From an uncultured Blautia sp. (GTDB lineage: Bacteria; Bacillota; Clostridia; Lachnospirales; Lachnospiraceae), in the NCBI GenBank assembly GCA_900556555.1, contig USPF01000001.1:1-64000 (forward strand): a stretch of DNA of 64,000 bases, in the 5' to 3' direction. A program made the position numbers and the translations under genes. The stretch's first letter is position 1. The number at the start of each line of letters is the position of its first letter. Below the pieces are notes generated by a model that ran no database searches, was not told where the DNA came from, and worked only from the letters and a program-made list of their open reading frames with translations. Positions 44,977-54,100 of the stretch are shown here, piece by piece.

Positions 44977-46335
44977 TTATATTTTACTTAAAGCCTTTTT
45001 AAACTCCCGCCTAAATAACACGATTGTGAAGCACACAGCCAGTATATCTGCAATAGGTTCTGCCAGATAAACAGCCATGGTCTGATTTGTTTTCAATATT
45101 GCCGGCATAATGAAAATCAGCGGAATCAAAAGTATAAATTTACGCATAACCGCTACCACAATAGATGCTTTTGCATTTCCAAGGGACATAAACGTAAGCT
45201 GGCATGCCATCTGAATTCCGAAGATAAACATTGCTGCCAGATAAATCCGCAACGCTGTTTTTGTAAAAGCAAGAAGGGCCGGATCTGAGGTAAACATTCC
45301 TGCAAAAAGTTGTGGAAACAGCATCACTGCAATCCAAAGAAGGGCTGCATAGAGCATACTTGATTTTAAAAGCAGCTTGAAAGCACCTTTGACACGGTCT
45401 TTTTTTCCAGCACCATAATTATAACTGATGATTGGCTGTGCACCCTGTCCAAGCCCCTGCAACGGAAGCATGGCAAACTGCATGACGCTGGTAAGGATGG
45501 TCATCGCTCCAACAGCAATATCCCCACCATACTTCAACAAAGAAGCGTTAAAGCAGATGGCAATAATACTTTCACTGGACTGCATGACAAAAACAGAAGA
45601 ACCAAGTGCCAGGGTCGGCAATACCCGTTCTCGTTTCAATTTCATATTTTCCCGCCGGATTCTTAAAGTTGTTTTCTTTCCAAACAGGAAGGAAAGTACC
45701 CAGATGCAGGATAATCCTTGTGAAATAATGGTAGCAAGTGCAGCACCCTTTACTCCCATGTGGAATCCAAAAATCAAAACCGGGTCTAATACAATATTTG
45801 AAATTGCACCAATCAGCACAGAAAGCATACCTGTTTTCGCAAATCCCTGTGCGGTAATGAAGAAATTCATTCCCAGGGTAAGCTGCACAAAAATCGTACC
45901 AACAGAATAGATGTTCATATAGCTGACACCGTATTCTATGGTATTTTCACTGGCTCCAAAAGCCAGAAGAAAATTTCTGTTCCAAAGCAGCAAAACTGCA
46001 GTAAGAACCAGGGAAATCAAAATCTGCATGGAAAAACAGGTGCCAAGAATTTTCTCTGCCTCGTCTTTTTCCCCCTTACCAAGTGCAATGGATGCCCTCG
46101 GTGCACCACCATTTCCAACCAGTGCTGCAAAAGCGGATACAATTAAAATCAGCGGCATACACACTCCAACCCCGGTCAGTGCCAGTGCACCTACTTCTGG
46201 AATATGCCCAATGTAAATACGGTCAACAATATTATAAAGCATATTGATAAGCTGTGCTGCTACGGTTGGAACCGCAAGACGCAGTAACAATTTGCCAAGT
46301 GGTTCTTTTCCAAGGAAATCTCTGTCATTACTCAT
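44977..46335 (-). CDS. MATE family efflux transporter
   Basis: A 452-residue membrane protein with 12 predicted helices in two related halves (KLLLRLAVPTVAAQLINMLY at the start, FVMQSSESIIAICFN at the second half). Members export drugs or metabolites in exchange for Na+ or H+. Its start overlaps the end of the MarR gene by 4 bp, so it is probably the controlled target. Confidence 0.92.
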   Translation of the reverse strand: MSNDRDFLGKEPLGKLLLRLAVPTVAAQLINMLYNIVDRIYIGHIPEVGALALTGVGVCMPLILIVSAFAALVGNGGAPRASIALGKGEKDEAEKILGTCFSMQILISLVLTAVLLLWNRNFLLAFGASENTIEYGVSYMNIYSVGTIFVQLTLGMNFFITAQGFAKTGMLSVLIGAISNIVLDPVLIFGFHMGVKGAALATIISQGLSCIWVLSFLFGKKTTLRIRRENMKLKRERVLPTLALGSSVFVMQSSESIIAICFNASLLKYGGDIAVGAMTILTSVMQFAMLPLQGLGQGAQPIISYNYGAGKKDRVKGAFKLLLKSSMLYAALLWIAVMLFPQLFAGMFTSDPALLAFTKTALRIYLAAMFIFGIQMACQLTFMSLGNAKASIVVAVMRKFILLIPLIFIMPAILKTNQTMAVYLAEPIADILAVCFTIVLFRREFKKALSKI

Positions 46336-46796
46336 TTTAGTAGTCCACTCCTTTTCATGATCTGTAATGTGTTTTCTGCAATCCGGCTGTTCATCTCATG
46401 AAACAAATGGATTTCTTCCTCCGTAAATCCACGGAAAATTTCACAGCCGAATTCTTTCTGTTTCTTTTCTACAGCCTGAATAATGGGTTCTGTCGCAGGA
46501 AGCAAGGATAAATGTATCTTCCTTCTATCCTCTGCATCTTGTTTCCTGGCAAGCAGTGACTTCTGTATCAGAGATTCTACGGCCTGGGAGACATTCCCCT
46601 TGGACAGCATACGGAGCTCCACAATGTCGCCGGCAGTATCTCTTCCTGGATTATTGTATAGAAAAACTAGAATTGTTCCTTCGATTCTTGTAAGCTGAAA
46701 AGAATCACATATTTCTTTGATCAGGGCATCCTGGCCTTTGATGATATACCGGAAATTCACCAGCCATTCTGTTGCGTATGTTTTCTCATGCTCCAT
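46332..46796 (-). CDS. MarR family transcriptional regulator
   Basis: A 154-residue winged-helix protein. The recognition helix region is LSKGNVSQAVESLIQKSLL, and the wing is ARKQDAEDRRKIHLSL with the conserved D-x-R-R. AAGGAGG precedes the ATG. It most likely represses its own operon with the MATE pump; the inducer is unknown. Confidence 0.9.
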   Translation of the reverse strand: MEHEKTYATEWLVNFRYIIKGQDALIKEICDSFQLTRIEGTILVFLYNNPGRDTAGDIVELRMLSKGNVSQAVESLIQKSLLARKQDAEDRRKIHLSLLPATEPIIQAVEKKQKEFGCEIFRGFTEEEIHLFHEMNSRIAENTLQIMKRSGLLK

Positions 46797-46820
46797 GCTC
46801 TTCCTCCTTTGACTGTTTTA

Positions 46821-46884
46821 TTTAAAACTGTTCTTTTAAAAACTATTTTAAAAGATATTATACTCATGAATAAAAAAATGTCAA
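46821..46884 (-). promoter_or_regulatory. marR-MATE promoter with candidate operator
   Basis: TTGACA (46879-46884), a 16-bp spacer and TATAAT (46857-46862) on the minus strand. Downstream (46821-46853) are repeated TTTTAAAA-type boxes separated by AACTAT and ACTGTTC, a plausible MarR site. Confidence 0.6.
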
Positions 46885-46931
46885 GAACCGATATCTGCAT
46901 CCGTTTCTGAATTTTGCAAATATCGGTTCTT
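46883..46931 (-). terminator. Terminator of the peptide-cluster operon
   Basis: AAGAACCGATAT / ATATCGGTTCTT with an added GCA/TGC step. On the minus strand it is followed by GACATTTTTTT. It directly abuts the marR promoter. Confidence 0.85.
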
Positions 46932-46938
46932 TTAAATT

Positions 46939-48597
46939 TTAGTCTTTCAAACGTATCACTTGATTACATCCGTCTGGTATTGCAGGCCGATGTGAAATAC
47001 AAAGAATGGTTTTTGTTTTTAGTTTTTGAAGATTCTCTAAAACTTGTTTTTCTGTTTCCTCGTCTAATGCAGACGTACATTCATCTAACAGCAGAATGGG
47101 TGCGTCGCTGAATACCGCTCTGGCAATGGCAATTCTCTGAATCTGACCTTCTGATAAACCGCTTCCCCTTTCTTTCAAAACTGTTTTCAAACCATAGGGA
47201 AGCTGTTCTATTAATTCTTTCAGACATGCTATTTCTGCTGCCTTCATGATTTCTTCTTTTGTTGCATCTTTCCGTGCAAAGGCAATATTCTCTCCAATAG
47301 AACCGGAAAATATCATGTTCCCTTGCGGAACATATGCAAATAAGCTTCTCGTTCCTGCATTAATTGGAATCTTTTCATGCGGCATTTGAAAATATACTTT
47401 TCCCTTTTCGCTTTCTATCAGGCTCAAAAGCAATTTCATCATGGTACTTTTCCCCTTTCCTGAAGTACCAATAATTGCAGTCATAGCATTCTTAGGAATA
47501 CGGACAGAAAAATCTTGCAATACAGGTTCTTCTTCATAGGTAACCCAGACCTGATCAAAAACAATTTCTTCCATCTGATTATAAACTTCCATGAAATCAC
47601 CATTGAGTTCTTTTCCTTCCTCATCCTCCAGATTTTCCAATTCCATCAAACGGCGGGCAGAACTAAGCATACTATAATACTGAGGAATCAGCCCGGAAAC
47701 ATTCATAAACGGTGTCCTCATCTGATTAATAATCTGTAAAAATGCAGCAAGAGAACCAAATGTCATAGTGCCTGCCGCAATATGGAAAGCTCCCCATGCT
47801 AATGCTCCGTAATAACCTGCTGTAAATGCCACATAGGCTCCGGTATTTGCCATATTGCTAACTGTATTTCTCTTTACTCTTGCAGAATAATAATCTTGTT
47901 GATAATTCTTTAATTTTTCTTGTATCAGATTTTCATTAGAAAAAGATTTAATTACCACTATATTCTCAATACACTCTTGTATAAACGAGCGTACTTTTCC
48001 ACTTTTTTCCTGTACATCTTTGTGCATATACTGAAATTTTCTGCTATAAAGACGTCCAAAACAGCAGACCACAATCCCAATACCAAGAATCAGAAGTGCA
48101 AAAAAAGAATCAATCCATAGTAACACTGCCATACCAAAAATCAGTCTTGTTACAATAGACACTACCTGCGGAATAATCCCTGTAATTCCAGCTACTACCA
48201 CATCCACATCGCTGGTAAATCGGTTTATTAATTCCCCGGAATGATACTGCCATACCTCCTGATATTTCTTGTGAAACAGTGCATGAAAAATCGTTTCTTT
48301 CATATCCATATCCAGTTTTCCTGATATCGATATACGTATATAACTGCCCAAGATATTTAAAATCCCTAACAAAACAACTACACTGGTAAGAAGGATACAA
48401 TAAAAAAGCAACTGATTTTTCCCACTTCCTGTAACCTCATCCAAAATGCGACTGGATATGAGTGCAAGAGCAATAAAACTCACTACCATACCTGCACTTG
48501 TCAATGAAAGAAGAATCAATCTTCCCAAATATTTGCATATATATTTACAAACCCATGCTAAAGGTTCCTTTTTATTTTCTTCACGATTCTTGCACAT
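46939..48597 (-). CDS. ABC exporter (fused permease and ATPase) of the peptide cluster
   Basis: A 552-residue half-transporter. Five or six membrane helices fill residues 1-300, and the ATPase has Walker A GTSGKGKST, the variant signature LSEGQ and Walker B ILLLDECTSALDEE. It has no C39 leader-peptidase domain. I chose the ATG at 48597, which has GGGTGA upstream. It overlaps the S24/S26 peptidase gene, so it is the last gene of the operon and the likely peptide exporter. Confidence 0.88.
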   Translation of the reverse strand: MCKNREENKKEPLAWVCKYICKYLGRLILLSLTSAGMVVSFIALALISSRILDEVTGSGKNQLLFYCILLTSVVVLLGILNILGSYIRISISGKLDMDMKETIFHALFHKKYQEVWQYHSGELINRFTSDVDVVVAGITGIIPQVVSIVTRLIFGMAVLLWIDSFFALLILGIGIVVCCFGRLYSRKFQYMHKDVQEKSGKVRSFIQECIENIVVIKSFSNENLIQEKLKNYQQDYYSARVKRNTVSNMANTGAYVAFTAGYYGALAWGAFHIAAGTMTFGSLAAFLQIINQMRTPFMNVSGLIPQYYSMLSSARRLMELENLEDEEGKELNGDFMEVYNQMEEIVFDQVWVTYEEEPVLQDFSVRIPKNAMTAIIGTSGKGKSTMMKLLLSLIESEKGKVYFQMPHEKIPINAGTRSLFAYVPQGNMIFSGSIGENIAFARKDATKEEIMKAAEIACLKELIEQLPYGLKTVLKERGSGLSEGQIQRIAIARAVFSDAPILLLDECTSALDEETEKQVLENLQKLKTKTILCISHRPAIPDGCNQVIRLKD

Positions 48598-48992
48598 TGT
48601 ATCACCCATTTCCGTAAAAACAAAGAACTGCACCACACCCTTACATAGAATCTGTACCATTTGCTTTCCATACAATCAATATACTTATTTCCTCGATAGA
48701 AGCCAGTCAAAACACCAAGAATCTGTTCCCGTTTAATGCCATACTCTTTCTGGTATTGGGAATCTCCGCACAAAATATATTCCTTTTGCCTCACTTCCAA
48801 TATGCGATGCAGAACATAAGCACCGTTTTTTCTCCGAAATAATATAACCTCCAATGGAAAAATTTCATCTGGTTCTTCTAAAATCAAAACATCCTTTTGC
48901 GGCCGTATACAAGGAAGCATACTGTTTCCTTCTGCTGTTGTCACAATTCTTCCTTTTGTTCTTAATATATCTTCTATTTTATTTTTTTCCAT
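48558..48992 (-). CDS. S24/S26-family signal-peptidase-like protein
   Basis: A 144-residue protein. GNSMLPCI places the nucleophile Ser24, LHRI gives His62 and CGDSQ gives Asp77, the Ser/His/Asp pattern of SipW-like enzymes. The C-terminal 40 residues contain Trp-rich, basic sequence that may touch the membrane; there is no N-terminal anchor. The ATG at 48992 overlaps the end of the kinase-like gene by 14 bp. It is the likely leader peptidase of the cluster. Confidence 0.82.
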   Translation of the reverse strand: MEKNKIEDILRTKGRIVTTAEGNSMLPCIRPQKDVLILEEPDEIFPLEVILFRRKNGAYVLHRILEVRQKEYILCGDSQYQKEYGIKREQILGVLTGFYRGNKYIDCMESKWYRFYVRVWCSSLFLRKWVIQCARIVKKIKRNL

Positions 48993-49695
48993 TCTTTCCC
49001 ACCATCGCCTCATAAGCTATCTTTGCTGCTTCTGAAGAAATATTACATTTCATTCTGTAAACAGGAATTTCACATAGCAGTTGATTCATTAATTTTAAAA
49101 GCTGTTCCGTCAAATCCATTCTCTGGGGAATCAATGTTTGCTGCATCAGAAAGGAAATAGCCTCTTTTGGCAGTAATTTCTGAATTTCATTTTTTTCTCC
49201 TCGTTCCAGAAGACAAATTCCCTGGAGCTTTACTTTCCTGTTTAGCTGTTCGTCTGTCTTACCGCTAAAAGGTGTTCCATAGGCATACCAGCCATCTTCT
49301 CTTCTCCGAAGTGCAGGTTTATCATCATTAATGATTTCTGCCTTTTCTTCTCCAAAAAATTTCTTCCACTGTTTTGTATGGGTAGACTTTCCTGTTCCAC
49401 TTGGGGCAGAAAATAAATAACATTTTTCTTCCATAGCAACTGCAGATGCATGAAGCATCATACCCTCATGAAGCAATAATTTTGTATAAAACTCCATACC
49501 CGCATAAATATACTCGCACTCACCCAATGTCAGATGGGGCTGTTGCTGCTGTTTTAAGTGACAAACATCCTCTGTTAGAGTCAGAGAAATGTCCCTTTCT
49601 GCCTCTTCACTCCAAACATATCCCTTCATTTTATTTCTCAGATATGCATAAATTGGATGATATTCTGTCATACATTCTGCGATTTTATATAACAT
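48979..49695 (-). CDS. HPr kinase-like protein (RiPP-cluster type)
   Basis: A 238-residue protein with the P-loop APSGTGKST (97-105), the upstream motif LHASAVAM (81-88) and IINDDKPALR (121-130), as in HprK C-terminal domains. It lacks the HprK N-terminal domain and HPr-specific sequence. Relatives are encoded in lasso-peptide and other RiPP clusters, where one (paeninodin) phosphorylates the precursor's C-terminal Ser. GAGGAG precedes the ATG, 3 bp after the PqqD gene. Confidence 0.82.
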   Translation of the reverse strand: MLYKIAECMTEYHPIYAYLRNKMKGYVWSEEAERDISLTLTEDVCHLKQQQQPHLTLGECEYIYAGMEFYTKLLLHEGMMLHASAVAMEEKCYLFSAPSGTGKSTHTKQWKKFFGEEKAEIINDDKPALRRREDGWYAYGTPFSGKTDEQLNRKVKLQGICLLERGEKNEIQKLLPKEAISFLMQQTLIPQRMDLTEQLLKLMNQLLCEIPVYRMKCNISSEAAKIAYEAMVGKNGKK

Positions 49696-49698
49696 TCT

Positions 49699-49986
49699 TT
49701 ACTCCTCAAAGCTCTCTTCCACGAACCCTTTTTGTTTTAATTGGGCTACAAAATTCTTCACATCACGTTCTGCTTTTTCTTTTTCCACCTCATATTGTGC
49801 TGCCAATGATTCTGTCATCTGTTCTATCGTTGTTTCTTCTGAACATAATTTCCACAAAAAAGCTCCTATCGGATTTAGTTGAATCATTCCACGAAAAATT
49901 TCTCTTCCTTCATCCACCGGAACTACCACATTCTCTCCTGCTATTTGCCGAAGCAAAAATCCATCCTTTAATTTAATTTTACCCAT
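49699..49986 (-). CDS. PqqD/RRE family peptide-recognition protein
   Basis: A 95-residue RiPP recognition element. The N-terminal strands (FLLRQIAGENVVVPV), the turn MIQLNPIGAFLWKLC and the last helices (VEKEKAERDVKNFVAQLK) match the PqqD winged-helix fold that binds leader peptides. AAGGAGG precedes the ATG. It follows the NodB-like gene by 18 bp. Confidence 0.88.
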   Translation of the reverse strand: MGKIKLKDGFLLRQIAGENVVVPVDEGREIFRGMIQLNPIGAFLWKLCSEETTIEQMTESLAAQYEVEKEKAERDVKNFVAQLKQKGFVEESFEE

Positions 49987-50004
49987 AGCGTACCTCCTTG
50001 TATT

Positions 50005-50970
50005 TTATTCATATGTATCATAAATTGCTTTTCTCTTTTCTTCATTTTCTTGTTCGTAGGTTTGATATTCTTCTTTTGCCTTCTTCTTTTCTTCTTCAAC
50101 CTCTGAAAGATAGTCTATATACTCCTGTATACTCCCTACCTTTAAGTCTCCTTCTCTATAAGCTTCTTGAATCAAATCTAATATCTTCGTAAATTCTTCT
50201 ATCTGTTCTTCCTGTGAAATCTCCATCTGATTCTTCTCACCAAAATCAGATAATACCATTGGAACCTTCTGCACTTTTGCCTGTTCCAAAAACAGTTTTA
50301 TTTTCTCATATCCATTTCTAAGAGAAATATTCTGACATTCTTTCAACCCACCGTATTCCTGATTCACACTGTAATTGAGTCTGTTTTCATTTTGTGCAAA
50401 CATAACAGCTACTGAATATGAATACTTCTCCATCAGAGGGTAAAGTATCTGCTTTCCATAAGAAGCATCACCTCCATTAAAGAAAAATCCTTGTGGTGCA
50501 CGTCCCACATAGGTTTTACATTTTTCTGACAGTTTTTGAAAATCTTCTATAAACCGTTCTCCCTGTTCTTTTTCTTTTCCTATTTCTCCGCCAAGAGCAA
50601 TATCCCACCCTGAGTTTGTCCATTCTTCTATTTCTTCTTTGGAAATATGTCCATTATTTTTTACTACAAGTGTTCCATAAAAACATCTTTTATCCAATTC
50701 TGGTTTTATATATTCCATAAGCTGTTGATTTTCTTCTGAAAAAGCCAGAATCACAAACGCTTTTGGTTTTATATTCTGCCATTCATTTCTTTTTTGAGAA
50801 AGCTGGTCTCTGATTTCTCTAATATCTTTATCCTTCTGTTCATACTTTTTTTGCAATACCAACAATTCTTTCTGATCTTTGCAGTCACTAAAATATCCAG
50901 CAAGCAACAAAGAAAAACATGATAATATCAAAATAAAAAGCAGAACATATTTCCCTATATTTCTCTTCAT
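50005..50970 (-). CDS. Membrane-anchored, degenerate NodB/polysaccharide-deacetylase-like protein
   Basis: A 321-residue protein. A signal anchor (residues 8-26) is followed by a coiled-coil (about 38-65) and a deacetylase-like fold with AFVILAFSEEN, FYGTLVVKNNG and EIEEWTNSGWDIALGGEIG. The last segment is where NodB enzymes have the HxxxH metal motif; here it reads GGEIG, so it is probably catalytically dead or altered. The C-terminus is again highly charged and coiled. GGAGGA precedes the ATG. Confidence 0.7.
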   Translation of the reverse strand: MKRNIGKYVLLFILILSCFSLLLAGYFSDCKDQKELLVLQKKYEQKDKDIREIRDQLSQKRNEWQNIKPKAFVILAFSEENQQLMEYIKPELDKRCFYGTLVVKNNGHISKEEIEEWTNSGWDIALGGEIGKEKEQGERFIEDFQKLSEKCKTYVGRAPQGFFFNGGDASYGKQILYPLMEKYSYSVAVMFAQNENRLNYSVNQEYGGLKECQNISLRNGYEKIKLFLEQAKVQKVPMVLSDFGEKNQMEISQEEQIEEFTKILDLIQEAYREGDLKVGSIQEYIDYLSEVEEEKKKAKEEYQTYEQENEEKRKAIYDTYE

Positions 50971-50986
50971 ATTCCTCCTAATTAAA

Positions 50987-51036
50987 AAAGGCAGCTGGTA
51001 AATACTGGCAATATGCCATATGTACCAGTTGCCTTT
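50987..51036 (-). terminator. Internal terminator directly after the peptide gene
   Basis: A 14-bp stem (AAAGGCA..GGTA with TACC..TGCCTTT, one mismatch). On the minus strand it ends in TTTTTT, 14 bp before the next start codon. It is expected to give the peptide mRNA in excess, with partial read-through to the processing genes. Confidence 0.85.
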
Positions 51037-51060
51037 ATTGTTTTTGCCTGTTATTTGAGA

Positions 51061-51186
51061 TTATTCTCCCCAACCAGAATTCCCAACATCAAAATTGTTG
51101 TCTCCCCCATTATTACTCATGGTAATCACTTCTTCGCTGTCAAATTCTATTATCTCTATGGTTGGTGTCTCATATGGTTCTCTCAT
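51061..51186 (-). CDS. 41-residue candidate RiPP precursor peptide
   Basis: The leader part begins MREPYETPTIEIIEF and ends with DSEEVIT; YxxP is the leader motif read by RRE proteins in lasso and related systems. The C-terminal part (residues 25-41) is Asn/Gly/Asp-rich (SNNGGDNNF, then a GNSGWGE ending), with no Cys, Lys or Arg. The ATG overlaps the stop of the giant gene as ATGA, and GAGGAGAA precedes it. A terminator follows. I infer that PqqD, the peptidase and the exporter act on it. Confidence 0.8.
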   Translation of the reverse strand: MREPYETPTIEIIEFDSEEVITMSNNGGDNNFDVGNSGWGE

Positions 51187-54100
51187 GTGATATTCTCCTC
51201 TTCCTGTGTATTTTCATGAGTATTTTCTGCCGGAGGGGCAGTAGATTCCTCGCCTTGGTTTGTTTCCGGCTGGTTTTCCTCTGTACCTTCTGGCAGATTG
51301 TCTTCCTGCTCCGGCAATACCGGCTGTTCCTCCGGAAGAATGGTTTCTGGTTCTTCCTGAGGATTTTCTTCCTCAGGTGCTGCTTCCTCTTCTGCTATCT
51401 CTTTAGAAGCATCCTGATCTTCTAGTTCTTCCCCTTCCTCTGGGAGTGGTTCATCTACCAGAGTAGCTTCTAAACCATCATATGTCAAGAGCCAAGTTAA
51501 GGTTGGGTATCCTTTTGTCTCAACCGAACTGAAATCCCAGGCTTGGGTATCAGCACCGTCAGTATCGTCATTAAAGCTAAGCGTATCTCTGTAAAATGAG
51601 ACATCATGAATATTATCTATTTTTAACAAAGTACCATTTTGGATTGTGTTATCAGAAACATTGCTGTTTCCTGTAACCTTTGTATATTCATAGCACTTGT
51701 TCACATTATCTGTGGTAACTGCCGTAAGATTCCTACCTAAAAACTTATAGTTATCTCCCGCATTGCCAATAGAAATGCAACGATCAAGATACCATCTCGT
51801 ACCATATGTCCCCCTTGTACTTACTGCACCTAAAAATCCACTCTTTTCTGGCCATGTGGCAGGCTTATTAGATCTGGCTTCCACATTGGTGATTACATTC
51901 CGTACAACTGCAGCATTAATTTTACCAACAGCACCACCCTGCTCATTATTATCCATGATAATATTTCCTGACACATAAGAGTCTTCTAGTTTTGAGTTAT
52001 AACCTGATAATGATGCAATAGCACCTCCTACCAAATTAAACCCAACTAATTCTGTTGGATCTATTTTACTATTAATGTCAATCCCTTCCAACCAGACTTT
52101 TCCAATATATGTTTCTTTTACCAAGCCGCCCAAAGCTGCCGTATTCATTCCACCGTTTAATTGAACACAATTCATATAAATAGAATTCAGATCTCCATAG
52201 CTAATCTCTCTTGCCAAAGCATTTGCTTCTCCTCTACGGGTAAACCCATATTCTGTTTTCATTCCTGCATCCACAAAAACATTCTGGATACGAAGATTCT
52301 TAACTGTTGCCTCCTGTCTGGTTGTTCCGCTGATGGAATCAAACAACGACACTCGCAAGCCATGAATAACCTGATTGTTTCCATCCAGCTCACCTTCAAA
52401 ACATTTCATAATATAAGAAGTCTGTCCTTCCGGAAGTCTTACCTGCTCTAAGGAAATATTATTCATAAGAATATATTTTCCACTTGGATTGTCTGCAATT
52501 TTCATAAAGTCTGCCGGTGTACGGATTTCTGTGTATCCTGCAGTATTGGTTGTCAGCACTGGGTGTTCTGTAACCTTAGAGCCTTGTGGCAATGCCGGAA
52601 GCGGTTCTTCTCCCGCAATCCAAGTCAGAGTTGGATATCCGTTTTTCTCTACAGAAGCGAAATTCCATTTAGCACTGTCAAATTTTAAGGTATTGCGGTA
52701 GAAATCAGGATTTTTGTATTCTGTGGCTTCATCTAAATTTCCTGAAGATGTATTACTCATGCCACCACCCATCACTTCATAGCAATTGCTTAATCCAGTA
52801 GTCAGTGCAGGCCCTTTAGTAGATGTAAAGTTATATGCCTTACCTATACTTCCCTTAGTACTATCTTCTCCTGCCTCTCCAATTGCAATACTATTGTTTA
52901 ACCATCCATCATTTCCATAATAAACATGACCAATAAAACCAGAACCATTTGTCTGTTTTGCTGTAGATTTTGTTCGCATATTAGAAACTATTTGTTTTAC
53001 AGTATATCCTCCTGAATAATAATCATTGACACCAAATAAACCGCCCTGATTTTTATTATTTACTGTAATCTCTCCACCTACATAACTGTCACTGATATGA
53101 CATCCACCATTTATCTGAGCAATCAGGCCTCCAACTGTTATATCAGGATCCTGTCCAAATAATGGTCCATAAGGATTGACATTCAAGCCCTCTGCCCACA
53201 CTTCACTAACGGTTGAATTCTGGGCAGTTCCTGCAAGAACACCTGTATTTTCTCCTCCGGCTACAAGAATATTTTTCAGCGCCAGTCTGGAAATTTTTGC
53301 ACCGTTCAATGTCTTAGCGATTGCATTTGCACCCTGATTGCTATTCCATACTTCTACCTTTGCATCAGATACTTTTAAATTGTTCACGGTACCTGATAAG
53401 GTATCAAACAGCGGTGCACCATATAGTTCTCGAATGGTCAATCCATTTCCATCCAGCTCTCCTCTAAAGTTTCCAAGGAAGGAACCATTCTGTGCTTTCT
53501 TTCCATAAAGAGAAATGGAATTCATCAAAATATATTTTCCGGAGCCGTCACGGATTGCCAGAAGTTCCTCTACTGTTCGGATTGCCTGATAGCCTGCCGG
53601 TACATTCTGCTGCAGCGGTGCTTCTTCCTCTGGCTTCTTCTCTGTGTCCGGTGGCCGTACGCCTTCTGTGGGCATTGTTTTTAATCCAGGATGTCCATTC
53701 TGAGAAACCTTGGACCAATCCCATACATCAGAACTTAATTGCATACTATTGGCATAAAAATCTGCAGTAAGAAGTTTATCATTTATTACGCCTTGTGGGT
53801 CGCTTCCCACACTGTCGTAGCCTGGTGTATCCGTATTGATAAAGCATTTGGTAAATGCTTTCAGTTCATTCAGATCGCTGTTGTTTTTCATATACATCAG
53901 CTTATATCTGGAGGTACTTGGATCTTCCGGATATACGCCACCGGCTACCGTACTGTAAGTAACTTTACTTTCTCCAGTTGCCAGACCGATAAATGCCGCT
54001 GTATTTGCAGGAGAAACCGTATATGGAATATTCAGTTCTGCATCTACAAAGGCCTTCTGAATTGAAACAGTATCTGCATTTCCAATCAATCCTCCCACAT

